Source of the DNA: Theocolax elegans
Lineage: Eukaryota > Arthropoda > Insecta > Hymenoptera > Cerocephalidae
Assembly: GCA_026168455.1 (NCBI GenBank)
Contig: CM047426.1
Span: forward strand, 80,193,986 to 80,257,985
Reading direction: 5' to 3'
DNA: 64,000 nucleotides
The notes under the pieces are model-generated. The model saw only the letters and a program-made list of their open reading frames with translations. It was not told where the DNA came from and searched no databases. A program made the position numbers and the translations under genes. Positions 50,001-62,646 of the stretch are shown here, piece after piece (the first letter of the stretch is position 1; each line of letters begins with the position of its first letter).

Positions 50001-50300
50001 TCATGCATTTTATTGTTTTCCACAATTATTTTCCGTTTCAACTAGCGCGTAATGAAGGCCGTTGTATGCAAAATAGTGAATGGGGCTTGTTTTTGTTTTT
50101 ATCCCCCTCAGTGAGCGCGGGAGCGAGAAAAACAGAAGGAAAACCACGGTGGGGGCTGGTGCGTTACTCTATTACGTATTTACGAACCTCCCCTTACGTT
50201 TTGCCGGTCGTAGGAAACGAAGGATGAGGAGAGGAGCAGGCGGGAGGGTGGAAGGGAGGACGAGGGGAGAAGCATAATCAACTCGTGGAAGTTAACACTG
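50001..50300. other. GC/purine-rich island
   Basis: G-rich purine stretch at about 50205-50275. Overlapping plus-strand frames of 65 and 74 codons reflect composition. No product is called. Confidence 0.35.
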
Positions 50301-51040
50301 ATATTGCTGTGCTTTAAAGGGTTAAAAATACACTTGCAGAAGCAGTTATTCACCTCGAGTTATTTTGTGGTTTGTACTTATCTATCTTCCAGGAGTATAA
50401 TTTTATTTACCTCCCCGAATAACTTCGATAAAATGAAAGTTAGAGGTGATTCCAAATCTTTTGCAATGAAGCGTGGTTTCAGTTGTACCAAAAATACAGA
50501 TATTAATGCAACTTTTATTTTGTTTAAATGCCCGTACTCTTAAATTGTAATTACGTTTAATTACTTTTTTTCTTAGTTGCTATGTATTCATAACTTTTTA
50601 CTAACAATAGTAAATAAGTCAATTTCCAATTTTCGTAAATACAGCTTTTTATAAAATGATTAACCTAGATTTGTTGTAATAATTACTACGCTTACAATAA
50701 TGATATTAATAAGCGTTGGATATTCTTGATAAGCTTAGGGAAATCGTGAATTAATAATAAATGGAAAAGCAGATTAATTTCGCCAGAAAAATTGGTAATG
50801 TTTGTAATGTTGAAATGTAATTCAAAGTTTATTAAATTACTTTATATCCTCTTAACTTTTAAATAACCATATTTATTTTGTTAATTAATTAACTATACTT
50901 AGAATTTTAAACGTGTAATATAAGTACAAGTGTTATATTTAAGAACTGGTAGCGATTACATATAAAAAATAGTGATCCAGTTGAATAACCTCTTAAAGTA
51001 TTTAAAATTTGTTCAAAAATAATCTATATACGTACAAGAA
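50301..51040. other. AT-rich spacer
   Basis: No gene is supported. AAAGGGTTAA at 50316-50325 resembles a piggyBac-type end but has no partner. Confidence 0.4.
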
Positions 51041-51480
51041 AATCTAATTGTCATGCTGACAACGCGGAAACGGAACGGTTTACTCTGGGACCGCCCAGAG
51101 ACGTTAATAACCTCACGAAAGTAGCGAAAAACAAACCGAAATAAAGTCGAGCACGCCGCGAACCCGTGATATACTAGGCCAGGGAAAGAGTTAAAGCGTT
51201 GCTGCGCGTGTGGAATTACGCACACACCACACAACCGGTAAAATGCGCCTTCCCGGTGTAGGAGGAAAAATTTTCGTAATAAACGCGACCGACCGCGACG
51301 AGAGGAAAGAAAAATAGTCTCGTTTGAAGCTCCCGTGTATAAAGCTCGAGCATTTGTTGCTAACCGGATCTATATACAGACATACGTACAACCGTCGTTG
51401 TAACTTTGTATTTGTTACTGCGGTAATTGCCATTGCTACAGTTAATAACCAATTCCTATAGTATGTAAATTGCAATTCTC
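51041..51480. other. GC-rich island
   Basis: CpG-rich, with minus-strand frames of 73 and 94 codons that overlap each other. No matched splice sites or family resemblance. Confidence 0.35.
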
Positions 51481-53200
51481 ATGGTTAACTCGGAGTCAGA
51501 AATTTTTTGTCTCTAATTATTATGTTAAATATTATTTTATTGTTAATGTATCTTATTTTATTACCTTCGAGCATTTTATTCATGCAATTCAGGTATATTG
51601 GTCCAAAAATGTAAATATTGGTTTAGACATATTTGTTAATGATGCAATCGATATCCTAATGGTGATTCTATAATCTTTGTTCATCAATCAAAGAATTCCA
51701 ATTATAAAAAGCACATGTTACTCATCAAATTTTACCGCTCAGTATTAAATTCTCAAGACCCCATGTTTTTTGACAATTGTTTATTTATAATAATTATAAA
51801 TGCAATCATATATTCATAAAACATCTCCATGACTCAATAGTGTAGGTACAGTAATACCTAAAAAAACAAATTGGCATCTGTCACTGAAAGGACATTAAGC
51901 ATTTTCAGAAGCGTATCCTTCATTATCGCGTGATTGTTCATTAATAACATTAAGCAAACATTGAAACTCTTTTACTAATTATTATAGTAGAAATATACTC
52001 TATAATTTTTAAAACTTACCAAATATACACTAAATGATTATTTATATTCAATTAATCTTATAAGTTAAGGAATTGTCGTGCTAATTGCAGATTCCTATAT
52101 ATAGTATCTTTCACTATTTAAATTTATTTAAATTTTTTACACAATTATTGTTGTCATCACAGATTAGTAACTATCAACAATTGTAAATAAATAACGAAAA
52201 GTACGACAGTGTCGGGAAGTGTATAGTCTCCATCATCCCCTTAATCTTAGAAGTTAAGAGTTTAATCTTAAACGCATATACAGGGTAATGCCACTGCTAA
52301 AACTCCTATAAACTTGATCAATTGTAACATTTTTTAGAAAAATAATAATTTCTGTTCTGCTAACTCACGTATACATCCGATTGTACGCAACGCAATGAAA
52401 TGATCTGCATCCTATCTTAGATGACGTCTAGCGTTGACGTGTCATTAAGTATATAGCTGCCGTTATTATAAGGGAAAATATTCTATAGAGTCCAGAAGTT
52501 TATTCTGTCAACTGTAGTACTTTCTATAACGCAATAAACAGGTCACACATTTTTTCGACTCTTGTTACTTAATCTCCCACCTTTCCTTATCCAGGATTAA
52601 GGAATCGTGATATAATTTTTTTTCGCATAGGGATGACTCGCCTTTTATCGCTTTTTATCGTGTACAATGTCGCCACTTTATTCATTTGTAAGTTATATAT
52701 ACTGCTTACACTTTATCGATGTATAAATTAAGTTTATGATACACTAACATCCAATTTTACGAAAAGCATTTTTTTAATTATAAATGAGGTCTACTTTTTA
52801 GTTTTTGGAATCTTGGTAAATACATATTTATTTTGATCTACGATTCATATTAACTGGAACAGAGCCTCAGTAACATGATAATTGCATAATTTATCAGACC
52901 TGGAATAAATAAAATCTAACTTCTAAAAATATATCTTCGCTTCGATAAATATACACTTGTATAATTAATGGAATTTCAAAAATCTGTAATAGCTTGGTTA
53001 TTCATGAATTTTTTAAACGATTTTCAACTATTTTCAACGATTTTATCCCAAAGCTTTTGAACGATTACTAATGTTCTCGCTTAACTTTTAACAGGAACGA
53101 TGAAATATAATTAACATATGTACTTATACAAGTTTTTTAAAACCTTATCACTCGGATTGTATTTTTTTCTGGACGTCAGCGAAATATACTCACATTACAC
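51481..53200. other. AT-rich spacer
   Basis: No supported feature. Confidence 0.5.
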
Positions 53201-53388
53201 AGGTACAAGTGGTGGAATTGCTCAGGTACCAGGGATGAGAGCTTAAACACATCTCATAAATTTAGGTTAGCATGCGAGCGGAACCGCGTTTGCGAGACCA
53301 CAGCACTTCACAGAAGCGACGCCTGCAGGCTTAATTATTGTTCGGACCGCGCGGCTATGATAATCGGGTCGAATCAACTCCCGACGAC

Positions 53389-53431
<43 letters not shown>

Positions 53432-53570
53432 TCTCTCTTTCCCGGTTTACCCAACCTCCAGCTCTCTTTGTCTCGGTATAATCCGCGTTTTCCACGTTTC
53501 GCTCTATTATGAAGCTTCACGTCTAACTATCGCTATTTATTTACTTCTGTCTCTCCTGCTTTTTCGGTAG
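53201..53570. other. GC-rich island with TC microsatellite
   Basis: CpG-rich DNA containing CCTGCAGG (about 53322) next to taattattg, followed by a TC run at about 53392-53439. Homeodomain-type TAAT sites next to a GA/TC tract suit an enhancer, but this is inference. Confidence 0.35.
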
Positions 53571-54685
53571 ACTTGGATTAATTTAATTTATCACACGTAT
53601 TTAAAGTTTTTTTTTTAATCGAGTTATCTCGATGCGGTGGAAATGTATTATAATATATTTTAAGTTAATTTATGGTAAAAAAATATAGATTTAAGGTAAA
53701 CTTACAATAATTAAACAGGAGTAGACAAATTTTGATTCAGCATTGGTGTAAAAAGGAAATTCTTTTAATTTTATAAAACTAAAAGTTTTACGTTTATCGC
53801 TTCAACTCTTACTTTTACATACAAGAAGATATTAACAAATAAGTTTTATAAAAGTTTGACGTCAGAACTTTGTAGAAGTGTTAATAAACATTTTAATTCA
53901 TGAATTCAGTTTAGCTATTAGAGTAAAATATTTTGTACAAAAAAATACAAAAGTTTCCACGTATATCATTTTCTTAAGTTTATACGTATATGTGTACAAT
54001 ATGCAGCATTATTATCTTGTTAGAAATTAATTTGAATTAATTTAAGAAGTTGTTGTAAAAATAGTTGGTAAACTTCATTTATTTAAATAGTGTACCGTTT
54101 ATACAATAGTATAGAAACATTAGTTTTTTTTATAACAATATTATGGCTCAAAAGATGTTCTTGTATCAAAATTTTTGTTTCCAAGTATATTCAATAATAT
54201 ACGAAATTCGTTTACAGGATGAACTACAATAAGTGATAAAGAAAGTATTTTTTGCCGTAAGCTTATATGCATACTTTTCAATCATACGAAACTATAAAAA
54301 AAGCTTTTGCTAATAATTATTTTATAAAACTTACCATTTGCGTTTCAATATTAAAACATTTAATATAGTAATAAATTTATTATTCAGCTTGTACAATAAC
54401 GTAGTAAGAAAATAGGTATTTTAATTTAGATAATAGTAACCACTATTAAAAATAATTTCATTTCTTCATTTTATTACAATTTTACTCAATTATAACTCAA
54501 TTCCGAGAGTGGTTTTTAAATGGAAAGGTATACTGTACAGTCAATGAAAGATGAACAATTACATATATATCTAATTTTGTATTTATACACGAATGTATTA
54601 TTATTATTATTAAAATATAAACGCACAAATGTATGTAAAGATAATGTTTCAAAACCTTTTAAAAAATCAATTATTTAATAGATCT
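53571..54685. other. AT-rich spacer
   Basis: No supported feature. Confidence 0.5.
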
Positions 54686-54940
54686 TTGCGCTTGTGCAGC
54701 TATTGCCTATCTAGAGAAATGGAGATAGGGGATGCGAATTAGCGTACGCGAAAGCTTAGGTAAATATTTTTCTTTAGAGCTCTTCTGACTCGGTTACTGG
54801 CCTCGTGTAGTTGGTCGATCATCAATGGAATTTCACGCCTGATTTTCCGTTCGTCTCGCGCCCTATTCGCGTAATTGTCAATTAGGCTATCCAGACGTGG
54901 CTAAACGCACGTTCGACAGGTTTGTCCTTTGCAAACGCTT
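54686..54940. other. GC-moderate island
   Basis: No open frame above 60 codons, no splice pair. Possibly regulatory. Confidence 0.3.
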
Positions 54941-57900
54941 CAAAATGTAAATTCACAAATTTACAGGTTGACCCAATCTTTCGATTTGATTAAATGCATC
55001 CGACATTAGATATGTAATAGTTACATTTAATCTCTTTTCTTTAATTTTATTTTAATCTTCTTTTTTATAAATGATATAAATTGCGCATTTTAATAATTAA
55101 TTACTATTTAGATGTTTATTGTGGTAGTTTTAATTTACAAGAATACGTTCGCTAAATACATGCTTCCAGCTTGCGAAACATACTGATGTATTAGATTTTA
55201 TAAATATAATAGTAATAACTACTAAAGATTTTTCATTTTAATCTATGTGTGTCAATTATTACTAATATTCACTGTGTAAAAATTTGTATTGTATCTATTA
55301 ATAAAAATTAGTAGTTTTTATTCTGATAAAGTATCCTCTTATTAATATTAAATAAATAATACTAAGTGTTTTATTAATACTGAAATGTATCAGTAACGGT
55401 TAAACAGAAGATTATAATTATTTAACATTGAAGCTATAAAAATTAAAGATTCTAAAGTAATATTTCAGATTTTATGTATATTTTATAATAATAGTTTTCA
55501 TAAAAAAGTTCATTCTGTAGTTTACTTTGAAATAAATTCATACTTCAAGTTTAAAAGATTCGACCGGTTCTTAATAAAACATGATTTTAAATGACTCGTT
55601 TAATTAAGCTTTCCCTGTGAATATTCTGTTTACAATTTTAATGATGCGCAGTGCTTTTAATTTTTTAAACTTATTCCTTCGACTGCTTGAATAAGTAGAA
55701 CGTCCAATTTTCAATTTACAATGCTCAATATTTTATAAAATAACAATTATTCTACTATAATTTGAAAAAATTAACTTTTTTCAGGATATCATGTTCTTTT
55801 TAATTTAGTGTTATGAAAATTTATTTAACACTAGAGTTGAAAAACATTTTCCTCTTCTTCATTTTAATGATTTAAGACTTTCGCAGCGTATTTGAAATAA
55901 AAATATAAACTTTTTTGGGAAATTTCAATAAAAGAGAATTATTTTAACCACAAAGTTAATGCAGAAAAATACGTAAAAATTAGTATTCGGTGAGAAATGC
56001 TCCTTGCGTCACATCAATTTTTGGATTGCAATGTATATAGAGAAAAGAATAATCAAGTTCGTAGAAATAGATTTAGTTGTTATGGTTTTATTTAAAGGTG
56101 TTATCGCTTTGATGTCTATAGACAGCATTTGCCGCACGATTGCAATTTTCTATTTCTTCTAGCACTCACGCCACTGAAACCGTTGATTTTCATCACCTGT
56201 TTTTCTTTTTTCTTTCGTTTAAAACATATATATGATCCATAATGCGAAGTAAAAGATTACGGCGTAATCGTGAATGATGTACGTGTAATTTAACAAGAAA
56301 AGAAAGAAAGGAGAGAAAAAAAGAAAGAAAAAAAAAAGAAAAAAATGGAATTAATTTATATATTTTATTATTCATTTTTCCTGTTTAGCGTACTTCAATA
56401 GCCTAAAAGGCCCCAGGTTATCTTTCCAGATACCTGTGCACACGGGATCCTCATACCTTTGCCGCGATCATAACAGCCTAAAGATACATGTATCTTTAGC
56501 TAGTGGCTTCACAGTCGTGTTATTAAATCACATTGATGCTGCAATACTCTGTTTGAACAAAGTAAATAACTTTTCTTTTTATTTTTTTATGTAACTCATA
56601 TTTCTTTCCTCTTTTTTATTATAATTCTTTTAGTAACAGATTTATTTGAAATTTTCTGTGAGCATTCTTTCAAGTAATTACTTAAACTTCACATAAGCTT
56701 CTTTTATTTAAACAGTTTTGTTTAATAAAACAAATATAAATTATTAAAAAATCAAAATTGTTTGTACCATTATTATTTTGCATAAAGAACTAATTTTTTA
56801 TAATACATTTTTTGCGCTAAACAAAGAATTGTTAAAAAGAAAAAACTAATGTAAAGTTAGTTAGTATAATTACTTTTTCAAGAAAATTCAGATGAGAAAC
56901 AAAAACAATTTTTTGTATGTTTTCACAACCTAACTCTGCTTTTAATTCATTATATACATTTATAAACTATATTTAGTCAACTTCGGATCAGTAAAATTAT
57001 TCTAAGGTTCAATTTAATATTATAACTTAAAAAGTAAATAAAAAAAAATCATCGATTTAGAGGAGTCTTAAAGTAAGCAAAACAGATTTACTGCATTTAT
57101 GAATATACTTGTAAAAGAACAATATTGTAAGATATAATATAAGACTACTTTGTGCATGTAGGAGCAACTCTAAAATTCTCAATTAAAATGAAATTTCATG
57201 CAGACACTTTAATTTCGCGTTAACTAAATTTGAAACTGATTTGAATTTCTCGACGCTCACTCATTTCGGAAATTCGAGATAAACGACATTATTCCACAAG
57301 AGTATCTAATTACTCAATCTCCGTAATCGCAGTTAACGATCTATTTAACCCTTGGCCATTATTTTATTATCCTAAATGTTCTACTAGTGTTTAAAAGTTG
57401 CTAACGATTTAAACTTTCATTTAATAATTACGAAACGTTCAAGTAATTTATCGATACACTAGGCGCAAAGTTCGAGTTTTATGTTCCGGTTTGTAAAAAT
57501 GTTAAGTTTAAATTATAAAATCTATACTAGTAATGACGTTCTATATGGATATACAAAGGTTTCTAATTAGCACTTATGTTAAACCATGATCAAGCTATAT
57601 ATATATATATATAAGTTTAAATTTTATAGAAGGATCATTTTTCAAAATAAACTTTAATTATACGCTATTACTTAATAACAATAAAATATACTATTTAAGT
57701 AATCTACTAGCAAATAATTCATAATTCATTTAAACGATTTTATACATAATGATTAAATCTTTTTCTAATTTAATTTTTTAACTAGATAAATTTTTCATTA
57801 GATAAAATTTAACATTTTAAAGCTAGCATATGTTTGCTGTCTCGTAGAGGAAGATTTGTAATACTAAAATTTTTTAATTTGCCAAAAACATGTTAGAAGA

Positions 57901-57985
57901 ATGTATTGACATGTCTAGAACCCAAATATGTGTTTGTATGTGTGTGATCATCAATATCGCTCGGCTTGTGTATGAGGTTTTCTTT
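54941..57985. other. AT-rich spacer with A-rich and TA tracts
   Basis: An A/GA-rich tract lies at about 56295-56347 and a TA run at about 57596-57613. The 60-codon minus-strand frame over the A-rich tract is F/S repeat and not a gene. TTAACCCTTGG at 57345 is an isolated piggyBac-like end. Confidence 0.5.
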
Positions 57986-58600
57986 TCAATTCCCGCATTT
58001 GGGAAAAAAATTTATTTTTGGATTTATAATTTTATTTTGTTTCGTAGCCAATTTTAGTTGTTTAAAAAATTTATTTTTGAAAATTTTGAATGTTGGATAT
58101 GATATTTATAAATCTGATCCAATGATACTTTAAAAAGAATTAAAAAATCTTTGCTCTAGATTTAAGTTTTTCAAATGATCTCTATTAGTTCACAACTTAT
58201 TAGAAAAAATTGATTTTTTTCAAATTGTTATAACTCTGAAACTAATCAGTCTAATGCGTTGAAAGAAATCATGGTGCTATAACATAATAGAGGATATATG
58301 ATGTACACATTCCAGATATTTCATCAAATGGTTCTTAACCCTTTCATTGGTGCAGCCTTTTTTACTGTACGTGCCAAAAATGGTAGGACAATAAACTAAA
58401 GAAATTATACGATTAACTATGAATATAGGGCTTTTTGGGGACGCAAAATTGATTCTGATGGTTATGTTTGCGTCATTTTGAATTTTTTAATTCTGACCTT
58501 AGATTCGTAATCAGCAACCCGCAAAACTCTACACACCGAATTTGAAATGAATTGGTTGAAAAATGCAGCAGTTATTCAATTTTCTCATATATAATACATC
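57986..58600. mobile_element. Possible diverged DNA transposon relic
   Basis: TTAACCCTTTCATTGGTGC at 58335-58353 looks like a piggyBac-type terminus with its TTAA target. The following 250 bp (including gattcgtaatcagcaaccc) and the preceding tract with gttataactctgaaactaa have the feel of dispersed non-autonomous elements. No matching inverted end was found, so boundaries and family stay open. Confidence 0.25.
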
Positions 58601-59480
58601 GCCACATTATATAAAATATAATATACATATAAAAGTTTTTTCAATTTTTTTTTTGGTAAAGTATGCTTTTTAAGTGGTAACATGTTAAAAATATCTTTTA
58701 AAGTACGTGAAATATCTAAATGCGTATCTTTTTGATACTTCGTGGAGAATGCATTGATTTGTATAAAGTAGATGAACTTTGACATCAGATGATTAGTACT
58801 TCTCTATTTTTTTAATTAATATTGACATCTTCAAAACAATGAATCATTTTTTATGAATAATAATGTTTGTATATATTTAGTGTGAAACATAAACAATTTT
58901 AAATAGATTATATCATTTTAGTAGGGTTGATTACTTTTCATAATTAAAATTCACTTAATGCTATATTAGTTAGTAACTCCAATTATTATAGAAACAACAT
59001 ACTTTGATACCTTATTCATTATTCTTTGCATTGATGATTGAGATCCAAAATAATGAGTAGTTTTATTAGAATGAAACGTAAAGATTTTCAGAGACAAAAA
59101 TAATAATACTTTTATAGATTTACAAAAAAATTTTATTGAGTTTTTAAAATGTTTATATTTAAATAATTATTTTGCATATCGTAACATAGAAAAAAATTTC
59201 CCCATTTTGATTTGCAATGGTCACATAAGTGAGCTAAACGTTCCTTCCAATTACTATATTTATTTTCGAGGTAATACAAATTTTCATTTAAATTCTTAAG
59301 AATTGGTTGGTGAATGCCAATTTGTCAAACAATCTCGTTAAAAGTTTTAATATGAGGGAAGCAGAGTTTTTGTATACGTGCATATTGGTTCCAATATTTC
59401 GTTCTTCCTCTTTTTCATCACACTAAAAGGAATGTTAATGTAAAAAGGTTCGATTGCCAATCGTGAGGTTATGAATTTTT
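58601..59480. other. AT-rich spacer
   Basis: No supported feature. Confidence 0.5.
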
Positions 59481-59910
59481 CTCTTACACACGCACACGTA
59501 TACACACGCACATATACACACATTTTATTAAATAGATGCTAGAGATATTGTTCTTTACGTTGGATCCCCTGGTGTTTTTTAATTTAGAACACTTTACGAG
59601 GGTAAATATAAAGCGACGGATATTGGATACTCGAACGCGAATATAACAATGCGAAAACGCTGATAAGACGGGATTTGGCGAAGGCTGGAAGATATTTCCG
59701 ATATTTACGTGTGCGATGCAACCCCTGAGCGTTGCGCTCGCGTCGGTACGATGTCGTTTTATGCGCGGATTAACTCGTAGGACTTTACAGTTTCGGATGT
59801 AAAACTATAATCGTACTGTACTCGTTATCTCGTAGACGGGTCTGTCTCAATAGTCGTTGTTTATTAACGAAAGCTCGTTAATCTTGGTGGATACGTCTTC
59901 TTACGATTCT
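59481..59910. other. CA microsatellite and GC-rich island
   Basis: Interrupted CA/CACG repeat at about 59485-59522, then a CpG-rich island to about 59890 with no open frame of note. Confidence 0.5.
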
Positions 59911-61240
59911 GCACATCTATACCTATACTGTCATTCGTTACAAACTTTTACCAACAGTCGGATTATTTGAACTATTATTTCCCGATTCATTACATTCTAT
60001 TTTCTCTACTTTCTTTTTATAAACATCGTCTTTTACAGATGTTACCATTAACAATTATTTTGCTCACAACTAAGAATATACCATTTTACTATGGTAATTA
60101 GTAGGTATTTTTAATTAACGAAATATTCTAGTTTATGTATATATGTACACTTCGATCGAAATTGTCACGTATTTTAGTTAATGTTAGATTTTTTCAATCC
60201 CGTACAGTTTTATTATTAGAATTAGAAGTATAGCCAATTTTTATTTTTGGCACCCAAGAACATCTGCAGCATTGTCATAAAGATCCATAACTTAAAGAAG
60301 GTTTCCTGCTTTTGAAAGAAATCGAATGCAGGCCATCTACTTATGCAGATGTTATTATGTCCATTATTTAGAAAGATAACTTATTAAACCATAAAATATA
60401 TTGTTTATTTATATTTATATATATTATTTATGTTTCATTGACAAATTGTTATATCGTTTTAAAATGTTATGTTTGACATAAACACATAAACAAATTTATT
60501 TCAAGATTGTTACAGATTGATCCGCACTATACAAATCTTTAATATAATACGGTGTGCATAGTTGTTTGAATATTTAATAATAACAATTCTTTGTAGATGA
60601 TATAATGATTTTTAGTAAGAAAAAATATTTATAACAAATTTAAAAATAAGTAAATTAATGTAATTTTCAATTAACAAACTATAAACTTTATTCGATTCAG
60701 ATAGCTAGGAACCATTTGACTAAAATGACATGGATTTAACATTTTGTTTTTATAAATAAAGTAGCCACTTTGTTTGTAGTTTGGTTTTTAGCGAAGCTAC
60801 CTCGCTATTTAAAAATAAAAATAGCCCCTGTAACCTGTTCATTCGTTCACCTTCACTTATTCACTGCGATCGTTTCCGTAAATGCTCTACCTGTTAAGAC
60901 ACACATTTATTTTAAGTAATTTTCAATGACCGCACTAGACTTCGTGCATTTAATATTTTATAGTATATTTACCTTATACTTGTAGTAGATATTTATCTTT
61001 TTTATAAACTTTGTTGTATTTAAATTAAAAAATAATTCAATTACAAAAAATGAATACATGTTCAAAGGTTCAAGATTATTAATATTAATTTTAGTAATTA
61101 CTAGTGGATCACAAGATTTTTATCTACATTTTATCCGACAATTCTCTAATTCACTGAAATAATTACACAAAATGATTAGGTACAAAATTATCGGTAAAAA
61201 AATAAACGAGGTATAAATACAATAGTCAACAATACCCAGG
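59911..61240. other. AT-rich spacer
   Basis: No supported feature. Confidence 0.5.
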
Positions 61241-61337
61241 ATGTGCCAATATTGCAGCCATAAATTCTTCGAAGAAAATCAGGGCTCGCTTATGGATTTT
61301 TCCGTGTTCGCCTACGTGCGTGAGCACTGTCAGTTAC

Positions 61338-61416
61338 CTGGCACGCATCCACGTGTCAATTAAACCACCCTGCCCTCGTCTTTGATATCGTTGAGCCAAC
61401 GGGGTGTTAACGGGAG
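61338..61416 (-). other. Possible 79-bp exon in a GC-rich island
   Basis: On the minus strand a long pyrimidine tract ends in an AG (GATCGAAG) just before 61416, and GCCAG followed by GTAACTG is a good donor at 61338. One frame is open: two bases, 25 codons (PVNTPLAQRYQRRGQGGLID, then TWMRA), two bases. The other two frames stop. The acceptor AG lies about 15 bases beyond the pyrimidine tract, which is weak. No family is recognised. Its end phase does not fit the start phase of the 33.5-kb candidate directly, so another exon would be needed between them. Confidence 0.25.
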
Positions 61417-61419
61417 CTT

Positions 61420-62020
61420 CGATCGTCGTACAAAAGAGGAAGGGAGAAAAAAAAGAAATCAAAGCCTTTGCGCCCACGTACAAAGGCAAGAGGAGGATGC
61501 CGCGGGAACATTCGCGAAATTAAAAATCAACGGACAATGTACGAGCTTGAGTTGCACATGAATGATGTTGGTGCGTTTTGTTTGATCTTGTTTTGTTTAC
61601 CCCTTCTAGAATTTGAACTTTTATCACATTTGAACAGTGGCAATGACGTTTGAGATTAATCGATTATACGGTTTATCTGATATGCATATTGGTAGAGACG
61701 ATTTAAATATATATGCAATAATATTATGAAAATTCATGGTGGAGGTTGACTTTAATTCCGACACTGAGTGCTCGCGTGAAACGAAATCAATGAGAAGGTT
61801 CGTTTAATAATGGAGATTAACATTTTGTTTTATATTGTATAATCTATAAGGGATTTACAAACGTGTCGTCGTCATATAGCGGAATAATTAAGAAACAGTC
61901 AAACAGTAATTGTTAGCCATTTTTTAAATTCTTCGTGCATCTGAAAAGCTTTTAAAGGTATATAGTTAAAAACAAATCAAAGAGGTTTCCGTTTATACAA
62001 CTGACTAGGAGAGGCTACGG
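61420..62020. other. Spacer
   Basis: GC-moderate to about 61640, then AT-rich. The 61-codon plus-strand frame at 61468-61653 has no supporting signals. Confidence 0.4.
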
Positions 62021-62646
62021 CTTTTGGATCACGGATCTTAACCAAACTCTAGGATATGTTTTGTAATATAAAAGTATGAGGAAATCCAGATTTTTAGACC
62101 CTAACGCCTTAACTTACCCAAATTATAGCTAAAAAATTACTGATACTTTGATTGCTTATAACTCGGAAACAAATAAAAATAGAGTCTCAATCTCAAATTT
62201 ATAAGATAGCTGAGACTAAATAGATATGATTTATAAAAAGAAGCTCAAATCAGTTAATTTGAAGTTAAGCTATAGAGAAAATAAGAATACCATGAAATTT
62301 TGGCTGAAAACGTCAATACTTTTTTACTACTAAATTTTAGTTAAAGTTTCAGCAATTTTTTGTTTTTTTCTATAACTTTGCTCCAAATTGACCGATTTAA
62401 GCTTCTTTTTTTTTAAATTATACTTGATCTCAACTTTTGTTTAAAACATAGATTGAGTAAATAACTTTATTAGTTTTCAAGTTATAAACGATCAAAGTAC
62501 AAGTAATTTTTTTACAAAATTGGCTTTAGTTAGCCATAAGTTGGGAAAATTAACGCGTTAGGGTCTATAAATCTGGCTTTCCTCATACTTTTATATTACA
62601 AAACACATCCTAGAGTTTGGTTAAGATCCGTGATCCAAAAAAAAAA
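62021..62646. mobile_element. Second foldback element, about 620 bp
   Basis: Left end TTTTGGATCACGGATCTTAA (62022-62041) pairs with right end TTAAGATCCGTGATCCAAAA (about 62621-62640). The pairing continues inward through gaccctaacgc/gcgttagggtc and attataactcgg-type sequence to a centre near 62330, so almost the whole element is one imperfect palindrome. The arms are visibly diverged, more so than in the 1-3.4 kb element, so it is older. No coding capacity. No convincing target duplication was found. The two foldback elements share no obvious end sequence. Confidence 0.75.

Noticed and set aside
57345..58353. A piggyBac-type element between TTAACCC motifs at 57345 and 58335
   Set aside because: Both ends point the same way, and no inverted partner (GGGTTAA) lies at a suitable position.
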